Positions 34,101-46,433 of a stretch of 64,000 nt of DNA are shown here, piece by piece (position 1 is the stretch's first letter; the number at the start of each line of letters is the position of its first letter). The translations under genes were made by a program, and so were the position numbers. The notes beneath the pieces are model-generated. The model saw only the letters and a list, made by a program, of their open reading frames with translations. It ran no database searches and had not been told where the DNA came from. The DNA is from Pempheris klunzingeri (taxonomy: Eukaryota; Chordata; Actinopteri; Acropomatiformes; Pempheridae). The stretch covers positions 15,868,156 through 15,932,155 of the forward strand of contig NC_092025.1 in NCBI RefSeq assembly GCF_042242105.1. The letters are read 5' to 3'.

Positions 34101-37100
34101 CTCTCACCACTTGTTTATCTGACAGTAAACTGTGCCTCAGCACCCACTGGATGGACCCAGACCTGGAAGACTGTTCTCTAGTGGTGGAAACCATCCCCGA
34201 TCTGGACGGTGTCAAAGTCACTGCTGGTCTGTTGCACATTTTTTCACTTCATTTGGCTGTCTCATATTGTAGATTTTAAATTTATGGTTTAAAATGTAAT
34301 ATTAAAGATTCAAAAACATGCGTGATGACATAATTCAAAAATGCCAAGTTTGAGAACAAATTGAGAATCACTCTTATTTACCTGAGGGCCACTGTAATTT
34401 CTCCTAAGACAGACTGCAATCTGCAGTCTAACCACCAGATGCCACTAAATCCTATATATTTAACAACAACACCAGATACATTATTTCATAAGCTGTGTCG
34501 TGTATCTCCAGAGAATGCACAGGACGTGGTGGAGATGATTGAGGGTTTACTGCGTAACCAATCCACACTCAACTACCAGGAGCTGGCCACAGTCCTGAAC
34601 AAGCTGGAGGACGTCGTCAACCTCAGCGTGGTCACACCGAGCCTGGGCCAAGCTCTCATCAACATCATCTCTGACATACTGGAATCCGACAGCAACCTGT
34701 TGCCTTTTACTAACACGTAAGGATGGTAACGCTGAATCAATATTCCAAATAAAAGTCTTCACTTTTTTTCCCCTCATTCTCCCCGTTCCTCTCCAGTATC
34801 CTAAACATCACCGAGGCCGTGGGAGACAGGATGGTGGGCTACGAGGGCTCCACCACCCTGGTTGCTCCAGCGATTGGTATCTCAGTGGTGGATATAGTTC
34901 CTGGACAGTTTGGCAGCTTGACTTTCGGAGTGTCATCTGACCGTGCAGGCACAAAGCCTGAGGTTAGTAAAGAAACAAACAAGAAATGTTTTTATCTGTC
35001 CGAACTCAGAAAATGTGCATCAGCAGGTTCATCTTTAAGTGACTAGAGCAAGCAAAGACATTATTATCACTTTAAACTGGTTCACATTATCTATTGAATC
35101 AATTGTTGCTTAGATAATAGACTGCAGAAGTAAAGTCATATCATACTGTTCATAATAAAACTGGTTTAAATCTTAATTTTCAAAATCACAATATTTATGA
35201 TATTGTGACATGTATTTGACATGTGTATTTGCACACACACATGGCTAAAAGCAAATATAATGATGTTGCTGGCTCCGCTCTGGAGGAGTAACGCCCTGGA
35301 CACACTGCCTTCTTGAGCAGTGTGTGTGAACCTGTTGCTTATTTTGGCGTACATTAAGAGGTTAGAGCGACCACACAGACTGTGTGAGCAGCGCTACGCA
35401 GGTGCAGCTCACGCACAGCTTGGCTGCAGCTCATCTAGAGATTCTACGTCTTGCCTATTATTTCCTCGCTGTGACAGTAAAAATGATCTGCGATAGTCAT
35501 ATTGACGTCATACCAACAACACAAAGCACCTTTCGCTATAGCTTTAATGTCTGTAGCAGTAGCATATGGCACCGACATTAAAAATATATAATTCTTGTAT
35601 CCATTTAAAGTTAAAAGCCCTCTTTTGTTTCAGAAGACAGATTCCCTTCATTTGTTAGCAAAGCTTATATTTGATGGCCTGTTACGTCCCTGTCAGGGGG
35701 AGGGAGGGGTGATCTGAGCACAACATAAAAGGTACCAAAACAAGATGTTCCCTACCAGGTCACCAAACCAAGGACAGAACCAACGCCCTCTGTTTATTAC
35801 AGAAAGGACACACTAATTTCCCACTTAACAGGAAGCAATGACTTCAGGGTGAACCCAGGCTAAAACAACAAACAGAAGAATTTATCTCCTCAAAAATAAA
35901 AGAGTGCTGATTTATCCTATTAACACACAACCCACAAACTAAAAGACATGAACCTGACTCCCTACGATAAATCAAAACCGGGAGAATAATGTTATTACAA
36001 ACCAAATGGCAGTTCACCCCTACTGCTTCGGTGATATATAAAAGCAAAATGAAGTGATCTATTTAATAAGAAAACTGTGATACTTACTTCTAGCACAGAC
36101 CTAATAAAGTATCTATGACAGAACCATGTTGCCGTCAGATGCTGTCTTTGGACGCCTGGAAACTGGAAATTCTATTTGAACTGTGGGATGCAAATAGTAA
36201 GCTGCACACACAGACGGAGCACTCACTCCAACACACAATCACACACCCAAAACACAGGAAAAAATACAGGCAACATAAGTTATATGGTCATGGTCGTAAC
36301 ATGGCCTTTATCAAATGCAAACTCAATGCAGAAAGATAAGCTGGCTGACAAACAGCCTGCAGCAGCAGCACAGCAGCCTCTCTGTCGATTCAGTCACACA
36401 CAGGCAGAAGTCGGCAGTAGGCGGCCCAGGCCCCAGTTTGTGGAAATGGTTCAATATAGTGAACCTTCACATGAAAAGAGCAGAGGCACAACACAAACTT
36501 ACTCTGGTGTCTGGTAACTGCTAACTTTTTTAAGAAGAGCAGCATGTCGCCAGTTGGGAGGAGTACAGGCTAACTGTGCAGTCAGTCACAGACAGGCGGG
36601 ATGTGGGAGAAAGAAAGTCACCGCACCAGCAGATTAGAGCAGACAGCGCTGTCAGTCAAACACCAGGCTGTCCCCTTTGCATCGGTGACTCTGATCACAG
36701 TTATTTTAAATGAGCCACAGCTCTGCCTCTGCCGGCTCCTCATCCTCAACATCTATCGGCTGAAAGTACATCATTACAATCATATTGTAATCATTTTTAC
36801 ACTGTAGTTCTGTATACATTACCAAAATGGCATTAGACAAAAAGATCAAGTAATATAGTGATATTATGCTCAGGCCATACTGCTCACACATACTGTGGAA
36901 CCATATTAGCATATCATTAATTAACCATATTTAGAGCTGGGCTAAACAGACTGTGAACAGGAGCCACATTGAGACTATGGGGAAGATGATTTTCTCCTGT
37001 GCTTCTGTATCCTTTTAATATTTAGTTTAGCCTCATTATACAAATGAATATTCAGCAGCTATATTTGTTTGTTTTTTACCCAAATTAAAATGTGATAGAC

Positions 37101-40100
37101 TAAATACTGAGAGATGCTTTTCATGGACATGGGCTCCGCTCTATCAGTTACATTTAATATAAGCAAAGTTGCCGGTAGAGTTGCCTCCTGCAGTTATAGC
37201 TTATAGATGTAACCCCTTAACATCCGGTTTTCTCATTTTACTTCCTGTTCAATAGTGTTAAGATTAGAAAAATCAGAAATCAATCAGACAGCCACACGTG
37301 TTCTATATCTTTCTGTTCCAGCTCTGAAGCACGTTTTTTTATGGCTGCACTTTTCCATAGAATGAAAGTGTTCTGGATGTGTTGTGCATTACTGTAGACA
37401 CATTTTTAATAGTCATACTTTGCATTTTTTTTGAAAATTTGACATCTCCACTACAATTTGAAATAAAGATGTCTGAGTTTTAACAACGTTTGGCCACACA
37501 GCATGAGTCAGTGGCATTGAAGTGGGAAGTTTATATTCTGCTGATGGTTACAAACATGAAATTCACACGATATTCAGCCTCTTTAGCCAAACAATTACAA
37601 TTTAAATGCAGTGGTGTGTAGGAAGAACAATTATTTTATCTCTACGTATTAATGTCATTTCTCACAGATCAAGATTCGTATTCGTGACATCACTTTGAGC
37701 ATTTCTATTGATGAAAGCGGGCAGAGTCTGACCTCTGAAGAGAACTGAAATAAACCTCTCTATGTTGTAGATTTTCATCAACAGGTATCCCTTCAACGGC
37801 ACAGTGGCTTTCATCTCCCTGCCATCTGCACTGCGGCACAGCTTCCCACTGAACAGCTCCAACCAGAGCCCACCAAGGGTCATGTTTCAGTTCTTCGGCA
37901 TCCCAATGCTCTTCATGGTACTACTTACTTTACTTTCTCTTAAAGCAGTGGGCAAAACATACATCAGAGGACTTCTTCAAACATTAGTGTTCTCTTCATA
38001 CTTGCAAATTCATCAAATGTCATTATTTCCAGAGCAGCCAAAAGGGGCGGACCCTTAACACCTTTGTGGTGTCGGCCAGCGTGACCAATGCCAGCTCTCC
38101 AATCAAAGACCTAGAGGAAGATGTCAAAGTCACGCTCCACCATCTTGTACCCAATACAGTAGGATGAACTGTTACCACTGCTTACACTGCTGTCAATATA
38201 ATGAATGAATGAGTTATTAATGCCTTTGATTGACAAATGAATTACATTTTCAAAGCCTTACAGGGATGTCCAGTGTGTCTACTGGAACTTCAATAAAAAC
38301 AGTAGGTCCTCATCTAAATGATCAAAACTCTTCCAGTTTTTATGCTGGATGAGATGCTAAGTGTCTGTGTCGACATCTAGACGGACATGGAGGCTGGGAC
38401 GATTACGGCTGCATAAAATACAACAGCAGCTCCGAATTCACAACGTGCCTCTGTGATCATCTCACACACTTCGGAGTTCTTCTGGTACGTTTTGTATATT
38501 TATGTGATTACCGTTTCCTGGAAAGAACGCTACGGCCTCAGCAGGACTGCAGCACGATTCAATGTTGTGGTAAAAGTAGTGGCAGAGGTAGCAGCAGTTA
38601 TTAATGCTGGTGGTGATAACAAAGAGGTTTTAGACAAGGGAATGTGGGTCAACTTAGACTGTACCAGCAGAGGGCGCTCAAAGCACAATATCTAAACAAC
38701 TACTGTCAAGCAAAGTTTGACACAAACTCCTTATTTGTGAATAGGCCAAGTAATTGTGGGATATCCTGTTTAACACAAAGCAAAGACACATAACTTTTAA
38801 ATCAAGCATAACCTTCACTATATTGCTTTAAAATATACACAGACAATAGATATAATAAGTAATCACATGTAAATGTTGTCCAAGCCATACTATTTAGACA
38901 ATTTTTCGATTAAACATAATACCAAAACTGCAAATACATCTGGGATTTAATGCTTAATGTTACTCAAATTGACTATTAAGCTGTGTTGCTTGGTTTTGCC
39001 ACTAATTCTCACACACTAGTGCTAGAGGGAGATAATAACTTGAGTGTTTCATTGAGGGAATAGAAACACACAGGCCTTCGTGCTAGTTTGTACCTGGTGG
39101 TAACCACTGGAGCAGTTACTGTTATTGCTGTGCATGATTTACAATCTGTGTCTGTGAGAGTCATGTGTGGCACCTCGGGAAATAAATACAGAAATGCTCT
39201 TAGAAATCTGTGTGTTTGTGTGTGTGTTTGTGTCTAGGATGTCTCCAGGACTCAGGTGGACCCGGCTAATGAGCAGATCCTGACCATTATCACCTATGTT
39301 GGTTGTGGAGTCTCATCAGTGTTCTTGGGAATCACTGTTCTCACTTACACCGCTTTCGAGTGAGACTCCAACCCCCCGAGTTGTTATTGTTTTCCGCCTG
39401 TCATACACCGACTGTGTTTACATGCAGGCTGGTAACCTGTTAGCAGTTCTTAAAAGCCATGTCAACACTAATGTGGATACATTAAACACTGTAATTTTGT
39501 GTCAAACTATTGGGTCCATACTGAAATACCCAATGCTCCGTTGTTACTTGGAAAAAACAAGAAATGTGTTTCTGGAAAGTACGACCACGTTACTCTTTTG
39601 TTTTGTGACAACTTTGATATCCACAAAGTGGTTCTGTGTACATACAGTGTCATGCATGCTGAATTTCCCGCTCTCTGCGTCTTACCTTTTGTTTTTCTCC
39701 CCCATGTTTTATCTCTGCCCCCCGTACCAGGAAGCTTCGTCGAGACTACCCCTCTCAGATCCTCATCAATCTCTCCCTGGCGCTGCTGGGCTTGAACCTG
39801 GTGTTTCTGGTCAACTCCTGGCTGTCCTCTTTGGGACTATATGGCATCTGTGTGGCTGTAGCATCCACGTTGCATTACTTCCTCCTGGCATCATTCACCT
39901 GGATGGGATTAGAGGCCGTTAACATGTATTTTGCGCTTGTGAAAGTCTTCAATGTCTACGTGCCCTCTTATATCCTCAAGTTCTGTGCTCTAGGATGGGG
40001 TGAGTCATGTGTTTGGCTGACTTTCAGTTGTTTAAGAGTTTTTGTGTTCAAACACTAGTAACAGGACAGCACCTCTGACTGAAACACTGAGATGAGGCCG

Positions 40101-43100
40101 ATAAAAACATTTAAGTTAGTTGTCTTTGACATGTGCTGTAAAAGTATTTAAACTGTGCCTCCAGGGATTCCTCTGGTGATCTGCATCCTGGTGCTCATCG
40201 TGAACAGAGAGTCCTACGGCAGTCACCTCCACACAGACGCTCAGCCGTTGGACAACTCTGACAACTTGTGAGTTTCGGCTCCATCTTATTGTACATTCAT
40301 TTTCCAACACCTGATACACATTCGAAATAAGCAGTCTAATCAGGAGGGTTTCTCACCAACACTAGTTTGGTCCAAAATGCAACTCACCTGTCATAAACCG
40401 ACTGTGTTTACATGAGGGCTGGTAACCTGTTATCAGTTCTTAAAGGCCATGTCAACACTAATGTGGATACATTGAACACTGTAATTTTGTGTCAAACTAT
40501 TTAAGAAAACAGCTGGAACATGGAAATTTCTGCTACCAGGACAATCACAGTGACCACCGAGTCTTCAGTTCTCTTTGTGCATCACTCTTGTTCCCTGACT
40601 TATTCCTCCTCAATCCCTCAGCTGCTGGCTCCAGGACGATGTGACATTTTACGTGACTGTGGTTGCCTATGCTGCACTGGTCTTCCTCTTCAATATGGCG
40701 GTAAATATTTTGAGCATTTCATTTAAGTTCACTGGCCAATGTTCACATTTTACTTGTTAATGTATCACAGTATTCTATATAATTTGTTTTAGAAGGCATA
40801 TCTACACGACTTAGCTCTTAGACAGCACTATTCTTTGACAATACTTAAAAGCAACAATAGTATATACTGTACATCTTAAAATGTGATAAAATGTGAAAAT
40901 GTCCTTTTAGGTTTTTGTGGTGGTTCTGATCCAGATTCGTCACATGCGAGTCAACAGCCCGGCTGGTATCCGCAGCGGACTGCTGCATGACCTGAAGGGA
41001 GTTGCAAGTATCACATTGTTACTGGGGCTGACATGGACTGTTGGCTTCTTTACCTGGGGACCAGCCAGAATATTTCTGCTGTACCTCTTCTCTGGTCTCA
41101 ACACCCTGCAAGGTTATTGTTCCCTCTATCTGTGCAGAGACAAAATAACTGAAAGCCATGCTGGATAACGTGTCAAAACATGTAGGCATAGAGCGAATGA
41201 ATGTGCTTCATGTAAGAACCACTCGTAAAAACACAAGTGGCAAATACAAATAATATACCACTAAATATACAAAAGAAAAAGAATGGGGGGAAATAAAAGT
41301 GTCAGAATGCACTGGACAACTGAAATGGAGAAAAAAACTGATTGTGTGGCAAGTGAATGAATCAAAAATCAACCACAACCAGACTAACCAGAAACAGTTG
41401 TTCCTGCTGCTCATGTTTGTTTTGGTAGCTAAAGAAACAATCTTTATGTGTAGCCTGTCCGCTCTTTGCAGCTTTCAGCAGGTCTCCGGGTTTGTCCCGA
41501 GCTTTAGGTACGAATGAAACCGGACCTGTCGTCTCAGTCAGTCTGGTCTTTCACCAAAAAAGGCAAAAACAGTTGTTTGACTTCTGAATGGATTTGGAAT
41601 TTAAATACGTCAGAGAATTCAACTAAAACAAAAACAACTAACTTTAATTCTGTTCGCCTTATCATCATCATGACCAATTTACTGAGTGGTTCAACAACTT
41701 TTTCTCAGCATGTTTTTACATTTTATTTTCTTGTACTGAGTATTTTGGCCTGTCAACACATGTAGTTCATCTGCCCAAAGGTCTGAATGCAGTCAGCTGT
41801 CCACCCATCCTCTGTTGCACTCAACAGTAACATCATCTACTTTATAGGCCTATATTTTGTCCTTTATCTCATTGACTGCCTCCCATGTAAGACATAGACA
41901 GATTTACTTTTAATAACCCTTTTTTCTCCCAAAAAATTCTCTCTTTATTTCTGTCATGGTATTGCAGTTATATTAAAACTTTTTTTCCTGATATGCCTTA
42001 AAATTTTTACATTTTCTTTTTCTGCTGATTTGGACAGCACGACTTCATGGTGTTAAGCTTTTCTTCTCTACTCCTTACTTTGTCCAAAAATGGAAATGAA
42101 ACCACTGGAGCACAGATGTCCTCGTGAGCAGATGGTATTCATCAAGTTGAAATAGTTGACATGAACAATTTAAGCTCCCATTACAAATTCGTAGTGAATC
42201 CGACCTTGAATATTCAGATAAGCACACTTTACTGTTTTCGTATTCTTCTCTTAAACCTCTGAACTTTTTTCTGGGTGTTTGTTGAGTGAAGGTTTTCTTA
42301 CCACATATGCAGTTTTCCCACTTCACACTCAAGAGTTCAAAAGAAAGCAACAAATCTCACAGATAAAAAGAAGAAAATCAAACAGAGGTTGTATGATGCA
42401 ACTATTTCATAACTGCCTTTACCTCGGCTGGCCATTGTTATATTATTTTCTTTTTTATCTGAGAGTGATGCAAGAAAAGGCCTCCACTACTTACTTCTAG
42501 GAGAGAAATACCTTGCTTGAGACAAGTTCATGTTTAAAGTTCACGACCTTATCTGCCTTTTGTTTATATTCCAGGACTTTTTATCTTCCTCTTCCACTGT
42601 CTGATGAAGGAAAATGTCAGGAAACAGTGGAGGATTCACCTCTGCTTTGGACGTTTCAGACTTGAAGAGTATTCTGGTACGACAGCCACATATATGGGGA
42701 TTAAAGCAAGAAATGTTTGTGAGCCTGAAAAGTTGTCAATGAGGAAATGTGTAGAACGTATTGATGTAAGTTTTATATGAATTTAAAACTATGCATGAAA
42801 TCAGACATGGTGCCCGAGAACTTTAGGCCCTTAACATAGCATGATGTGACTTCATCGTATCACTCAAGTTACCTTTAATGGAAACTTGATGATATTATCT
42901 GTCAATTAGCACTATGAAAGAGCTTGAAATGAATAGTTATGATGTCCTTCAGTGCGTTCAAGTTCCCCCGGTGAGGTTAATCTATTACAATAAAGGCAGC
43001 TCCAGGCGTGATCTGTGTTACCTGTGTTTGGTGTTGTCATGTAGAGTGGAGCAACTCAGCGTCAGTTGGAGTCGTGGCCAAATCCAGACTGAATCCCCCA

Positions 43101-43988
43101 AGAGCATCGGTACCATCGGTCGACTCGGTCAAATCAAGCTCCACAAACAGCACATCAGCTTCCTCCGACTCCAGCCAGAGAGACTCATCCTGCAAAAGAC
43201 CAAACCTGGGTGAGGAACACTAAATCCATAACTATTAGTCTGTGAGACTGCTATTATTTTAAAACACTTAAAACCCCAAAAAGATAATAAGCAAAGTTAA
43301 GATGTAAGCAGAAGTAAAAGCAAAATTGTAAAAATGTGTTTTAGTCAACAAAAAGTTTTGGCTTCAATTCTCTTCCTGAGTAAAAAAAAAAAGAAAAGGA
43401 GACATTCTCCATTTTGTCATTGGTCATTCTTCTTTTGACATTAAACTCTTAATGAATTCCTTAATCATCATCTATTGTAAGACATTTAAGGTTGCAATTA
43501 GAAGTTATAATTCATCTTGTTGAGATTGTGCCTCCTTTATATGAAACGATGATGATCACACATTTAGTCAGACACCACGGTCCCTCGGCTGCCAGAATCA
43601 TAGTGAAGGTCACTGCATACATTAATGAAAAGGCACTGACGTTAAATAATTACATGAAAGCCTTTGTAATTAGGCCAGTTTGAACACAACTAAAAGGACA
43701 TAATTGTTATTTCTTAAAACGTTTCCTTTGCCATCTGACAACTCAATTTAACATTAACCCCAAACTCCCAGGCATCCTCAAACCACATGTGAGAGAAAAT
43801 GTGTGCTTTTCACACCTCTAAATTGTTCACAGATGTTTAATTATCTTGCAGGCCTTTTCGCGAATTCCCTGGTTCTCCCTCGAGCCCAGAGAGCACCTTC
43901 AGGTACAGGAGCTCTGCCTTCCCAGAGGGGGGTGAACATGACACCTGGCTGGAGGAATCACTTGCTCGATCAACAAGAACAAAGATAA
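25165..43988 (+). CDS. adgrg4: Adhesion G-protein coupled receptor G4 (GPR112)
   Basis: This is a family-VIII adhesion GPCR with an N-terminal pentraxin domain and a self-cleaving GAIN domain before seven membrane helices. The hand model has 31 coding exons and 1332 codons, and every junction phase agrees. Exon 1 (25165-25243) encodes a signal peptide ([20 protein letters not shown]). Exons 2-4 form the pentraxin domain. Exons 5-9 are 28281-28378, 28681-28742, 28864-28912, 29022-29047 and 29827-29981. Exon 10 (30069-30392) is the Ser/Thr repeat. Exons 11-15 (30500-30579, 30675-30742, 30831-30873, 31151-31173, 31858-32003) form an SEA-like region. Exons 16-23 cover hormone-receptor-like/GAIN/GPS, exons 24-29 the 7TM, and exons 30-31 (43045-43209, 43852-43988) a Ser-rich cytoplasmic tail. 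Human GPR112 is about 3000 residues, mostly extra mucin-like sequence missing here. The neighbours match human Xq26.3. Confidence 0.92.
26075..27255 (+). other. adgrg4: Pentraxin domain exons of adgrg4
   Basis: Exons 26075-26202, 26355-26592 and 26980-27255 give about 214 residues right after the signal peptide. The visible pentraxin/laminin-G-like hallmarks are [31 protein letters not shown] and [12 protein letters not shown], with a WD-AQVCA end. The pairing Cys residues of the CFNL and LCLTW strands are present. In the family this domain probably binds a ligand outside the cell; no ligand can be inferred here. Confidence 0.9.
28006..28044 (-). repeat. 39-bp dispersed element, copy 2 (inverted)
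   Basis: This is the reverse complement of 23224-23262 with 38 of 39 bases identical. It lies in the adgrg4 intron after the pentraxin exons, 4.8 kb from the other copy. Confidence 0.85.
30172..30345 (+). repeat. adgrg4: 15-bp coding minisatellite ([10 protein letters not shown])n in adgrg4
   Basis: The hexamer AAGCAG recurs every 15 bp from 30181 to 30331, giving eleven copies. They encode Thr-Thr-Ser-Ser-Ala/Thr units in frame inside exon 10. The region is a short mucin-like stalk and a likely O-glycosylation site. Human GPR112 has a far longer Ser/Thr region. A Val/Leu-rich reading frame on the other strand is a shadow of the repeat. Confidence 0.95.
32272..34125 (+). other. adgrg4: adgrg4 intron 16 with LINE-like tail
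   Basis: This 1.85 kb intron lies between the two exons of the Cys-containing HormR-like segment. Around 32590-32845 it carries a retroposon-type 3' end. The rest is AT-rich with nothing recognised. Confidence 0.65.
32590..32845 (+). mobile_element. LINE 3' tail (truncated non-LTR retroposon)
   Basis: The stretch has low-complexity T-rich text with GCATCTTTGCACTCTGC and ends TTGGCCAATAAAAGCTGATT followed by CTGATTCTGA. This tail form is common to fish L2/RTE-type elements. No reverse transcriptase coding sequence remains. Confidence 0.6.
34126..38484 (+). other. adgrg4: GAIN domain and GPS exons of adgrg4
   Basis: Exons 32142-32271, 34126-34226, 34512-34716, 34797-34962, 37771-37917, 38033-38158, 38256-38301 and 38381-38484 encode the Cys/Trp-rich HormR-like and GAIN regions. 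The GPS reads QCVYWNF, then GGWDDYGC, then [13 protein letters not shown]. The two Cys pairs, the Trp residues and the HL|T cleavage triplet are all present, so autoproteolysis is expected. The exon at 38256 uses an unusual acceptor (TTTTCAAAG). The better-looking CAG at 38261-38263 would put the GPS out of frame. Confidence 0.85.
34963..37770 (+). other. adgrg4: adgrg4 intron 19, probable old insertion at about 35680-36620
   Basis: This 2.8 kb intron contains a stretch that differs from its surroundings. It begins near GTTACGTCCCTGTCAGGGGG and includes many CACAG/ACACA-rich blocks, and may be a decayed transposon. I do not recognise a family and see no intact coding region or clear terminal repeats. 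Confidence 0.35.
39397..39511 (+). repeat. 115-bp intronic direct repeat, copy A
   Basis: The block starts CCTGTCATACACCGACTGTG. It matches 40387-40501 with about seven mismatches and no gap. It lies in the intron before the TM2-TM3 exon. Confidence 0.9.
40387..40501 (+). repeat. 115-bp intronic direct repeat, copy B
   Basis: This is the partner of 39397-39511, 990 bp downstream in the same orientation, after the TM4 exon. Confidence 0.9.
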
Positions 43989-44165
43989 AAACACACAATA
44001 TGCACACCCATTTGCATACACACACAAGCAAATCCCAGAAACTGTTATGAAAAGCTTCGAAACCGACACCACAGCCTTTACACACATCATACTTATATAC
44101 AAACCACAGTCATATGTAACCAATGCACCATAGTGCCAAAATAAACTGTGAAGCACCATTGTGTA
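43989..44165 (+). terminator. adgrg4: adgrg4 3'UTR with polyadenylation signal
   Basis: A short 3'UTR follows the TAA at 43986-43988. AATAAA lies at 44140-44145. The span is inferred. Confidence 0.6.
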
Positions 44166-45429
44166 CCAGCTTCATTAGATTATCTTATCATGCAAATCTG
44201 TTGTTTTTTTGTTTTTTCTAAATATTGTAAAAGAGCCTGTAATTATGAGGACATGAGTAGTTGCATCAGTTCCAAGGAGGAGTTGGTTGCCAAGCAACTG
44301 GTGAGTGGAGCTATGGCGACAATGAACCATGGTACCACACAGTTTGTATGAAAAAAAATAATGAAATTTTAAATTTCAGATGATGCAAGTCTCCCCGTGT
44401 TCCTTCTCCACCTCCGTCTCTGCCAGAAAATGTGAACTTCAGGTTACACTACATAATTATTCGACAATCATTCCTTAATCACGTCATTAAATGATTAGCA
44501 CACCGTCTTTTCAGTGTAGCTGCAAGGGGTCTAGAAACCTTTGCTGTGATGGTCCAAATTAGTCGATATACATTTTAAATATACCACTGACATTCATTGG
44601 GGTCGATCAGTAGCATCCTAGAGACATTACACCAAGATCCATGCTGCATGAAATCCTCCTCTAAGGTTTGACAGTATTTATGTAGATTTTTGTTGTTGAT
44701 GATTTTATGTTGTTTGCATCATCTTAACAAAAGGCTCGTTCTGTAAAGTTTCACAAAACATTTTTTCAGACTAGCAGAGAGAGATGATGTATGTACTGTA
44801 TGGTCAATTTTGCAGTCATAGTTTGTGGATTGCACAAGTTCCATTTTGTTCCATTAGCTCCAACTAAAATAACGTATATTAGGAAAAACATGTGAAACCC
44901 TACCTACCAAATACAGCAAAAAGACTTGAGATGAGAAATACTGAAGTCATATTCACTATTTCTTCATTCTACACTAACAATGTCACATGGAGGGCTCTCA
45001 CCTCATGTCCCAGCATAAAATCTGGTTCAGTGACACCCAGATATTATTTAATACGAGAACAGGGGACTAAACCTCACAGCTCAGCAAGTTGAAACTTTTA
45101 ACTTTGTACTATCTTTGGCTCTTCAGCTGCTAATTTTGACTTCCTGAGCCCGAACACACTGGTAACAGTGGGAATTAATATGAGTAAGATCGTAGGAAGC
45201 TTACAGTCATATGTCAGTGAATACTTAATTATAGAGCACAAAATAAAATCCTGTTCATAATGGCCTCTCCATACCAGTGACTGGCCGGATTATTCGGTTT
45301 GTTTTAAATCAGCACAAACTTTTGGCTATAAAACGACAGGGTGACACTAGTGAAGTACTTGATAGGGCAGAGAAAATGTTGCCTTTAAACAATGTTTTTC
45401 CACCCACAACTCATCCAAACTGATTAATT
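44166..45429. other. Intergenic stretch between convergent genes
   Basis: This 1.26 kb separates the tails of adgrg4 and adad2. It is AT-rich and I see no gene, RNA or clear mobile element in it. Confidence 0.6.
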
Positions 45430-45444
45430 CACAGTAGGGTCTCA

Positions 45445-45450
45445 TTTATT
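45445..45450 (-). terminator. adad2: Candidate adad2 polyadenylation signal
   Basis: TTTATT on the + strand reads AATAAA on the gene strand, about 160 bases after the stop codon at 45612-45614. Confidence 0.55.
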
Positions 45451-45611
45451 TTTCTCAAACACCTACATAAAACTGAAAACAACAATATTATACAGAAAAC
45501 AAAACCAGAATTACTCTTCAGGGTTATTAGTGAAGAGCATAAAACAGCAGTAAACAAAGTCTCAAGAGGAACTTGGATAAACTTCTACACGGTCTGTTAC
45601 TGGGAGCATAT

Positions 45612-46367
45612 TCATGTGCTAAAGCAGTCCACCAGCTTTTTTGAATTCCAGGGGCCTGCATGGTTGCTCAGAAACTGCTGCTTGACCAGATCTTTGATCG
45701 TCTGGTAGATGACGGCTTCCACCTGTAAAACACAAAACCATCCATGATGTCATGCATCACATCTCTCTAAAAACTGCACTGAAGCACAGTTCCAAAACGC
45801 ACATTCATCAGAGCCACATTAGTTTTACAGCACCACAGTTTTGAGATTGAGCACTCAGCATTCATGTGATTATCTATAGCTGACACACACCTTAACGCTG
45901 TGGTAGGTGGGAAGATCCAGCAGATAGCTATGCCCACCCATCTGTGCAACTCGGCGGAAATAGCTGTAGAGGGCTCTCTTGCAAAGTCTGCTGGAGAAGC
46001 CGGGCCCACTCACAGATGGAGAGCTGGGTAATAAGAAAGCGGACCATAAATCTTATTCCAATTAAAGTGTCTCACAAAAACACAATGCTTGTGTCCATAA
46101 AGGCCTAACAAGTTCTGAATTTATTTCCTGTTTTTTGGAAGATTTTGAATTCTGCATTGTTTACATAACGTGCAGTTCAGTGTGCATCTGCTTGTTGTCG
46201 TCTTTCACAGCCTTAGTTGAGATACAGAAGTGATTTGAGGATACACTTTATCCAGCAACCATATACAATAGAAAAAAAGAATAAGCAAGTCAATTAGAGT
46301 CAGCAGCCCAGTGAAATAATGGAACATTCTTGTCTACTGAGGACACAGAATTGCTTTAATGTGTGTT

Positions 46368-46433
<66 letters not shown>

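Larger units (their letters stand above)
39238..42676 (+). other. adgrg4: Seven-transmembrane exons of adgrg4
   Basis: Exons 39238-39359 (TM1: [20 protein letters not shown]), 39731-39999 (TM2-TM3), 40165-40267 (TM4), 40622-40700 (TM5 start, in [14 protein letters not shown]), 40911-41112 (TM5 end, TM6) and 42575-42676 (TM7: [19 protein letters not shown]) form a class B2 core. Family hallmarks seen are [28 protein letters not shown] and [11 protein letters not shown]. Confidence 0.9.
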
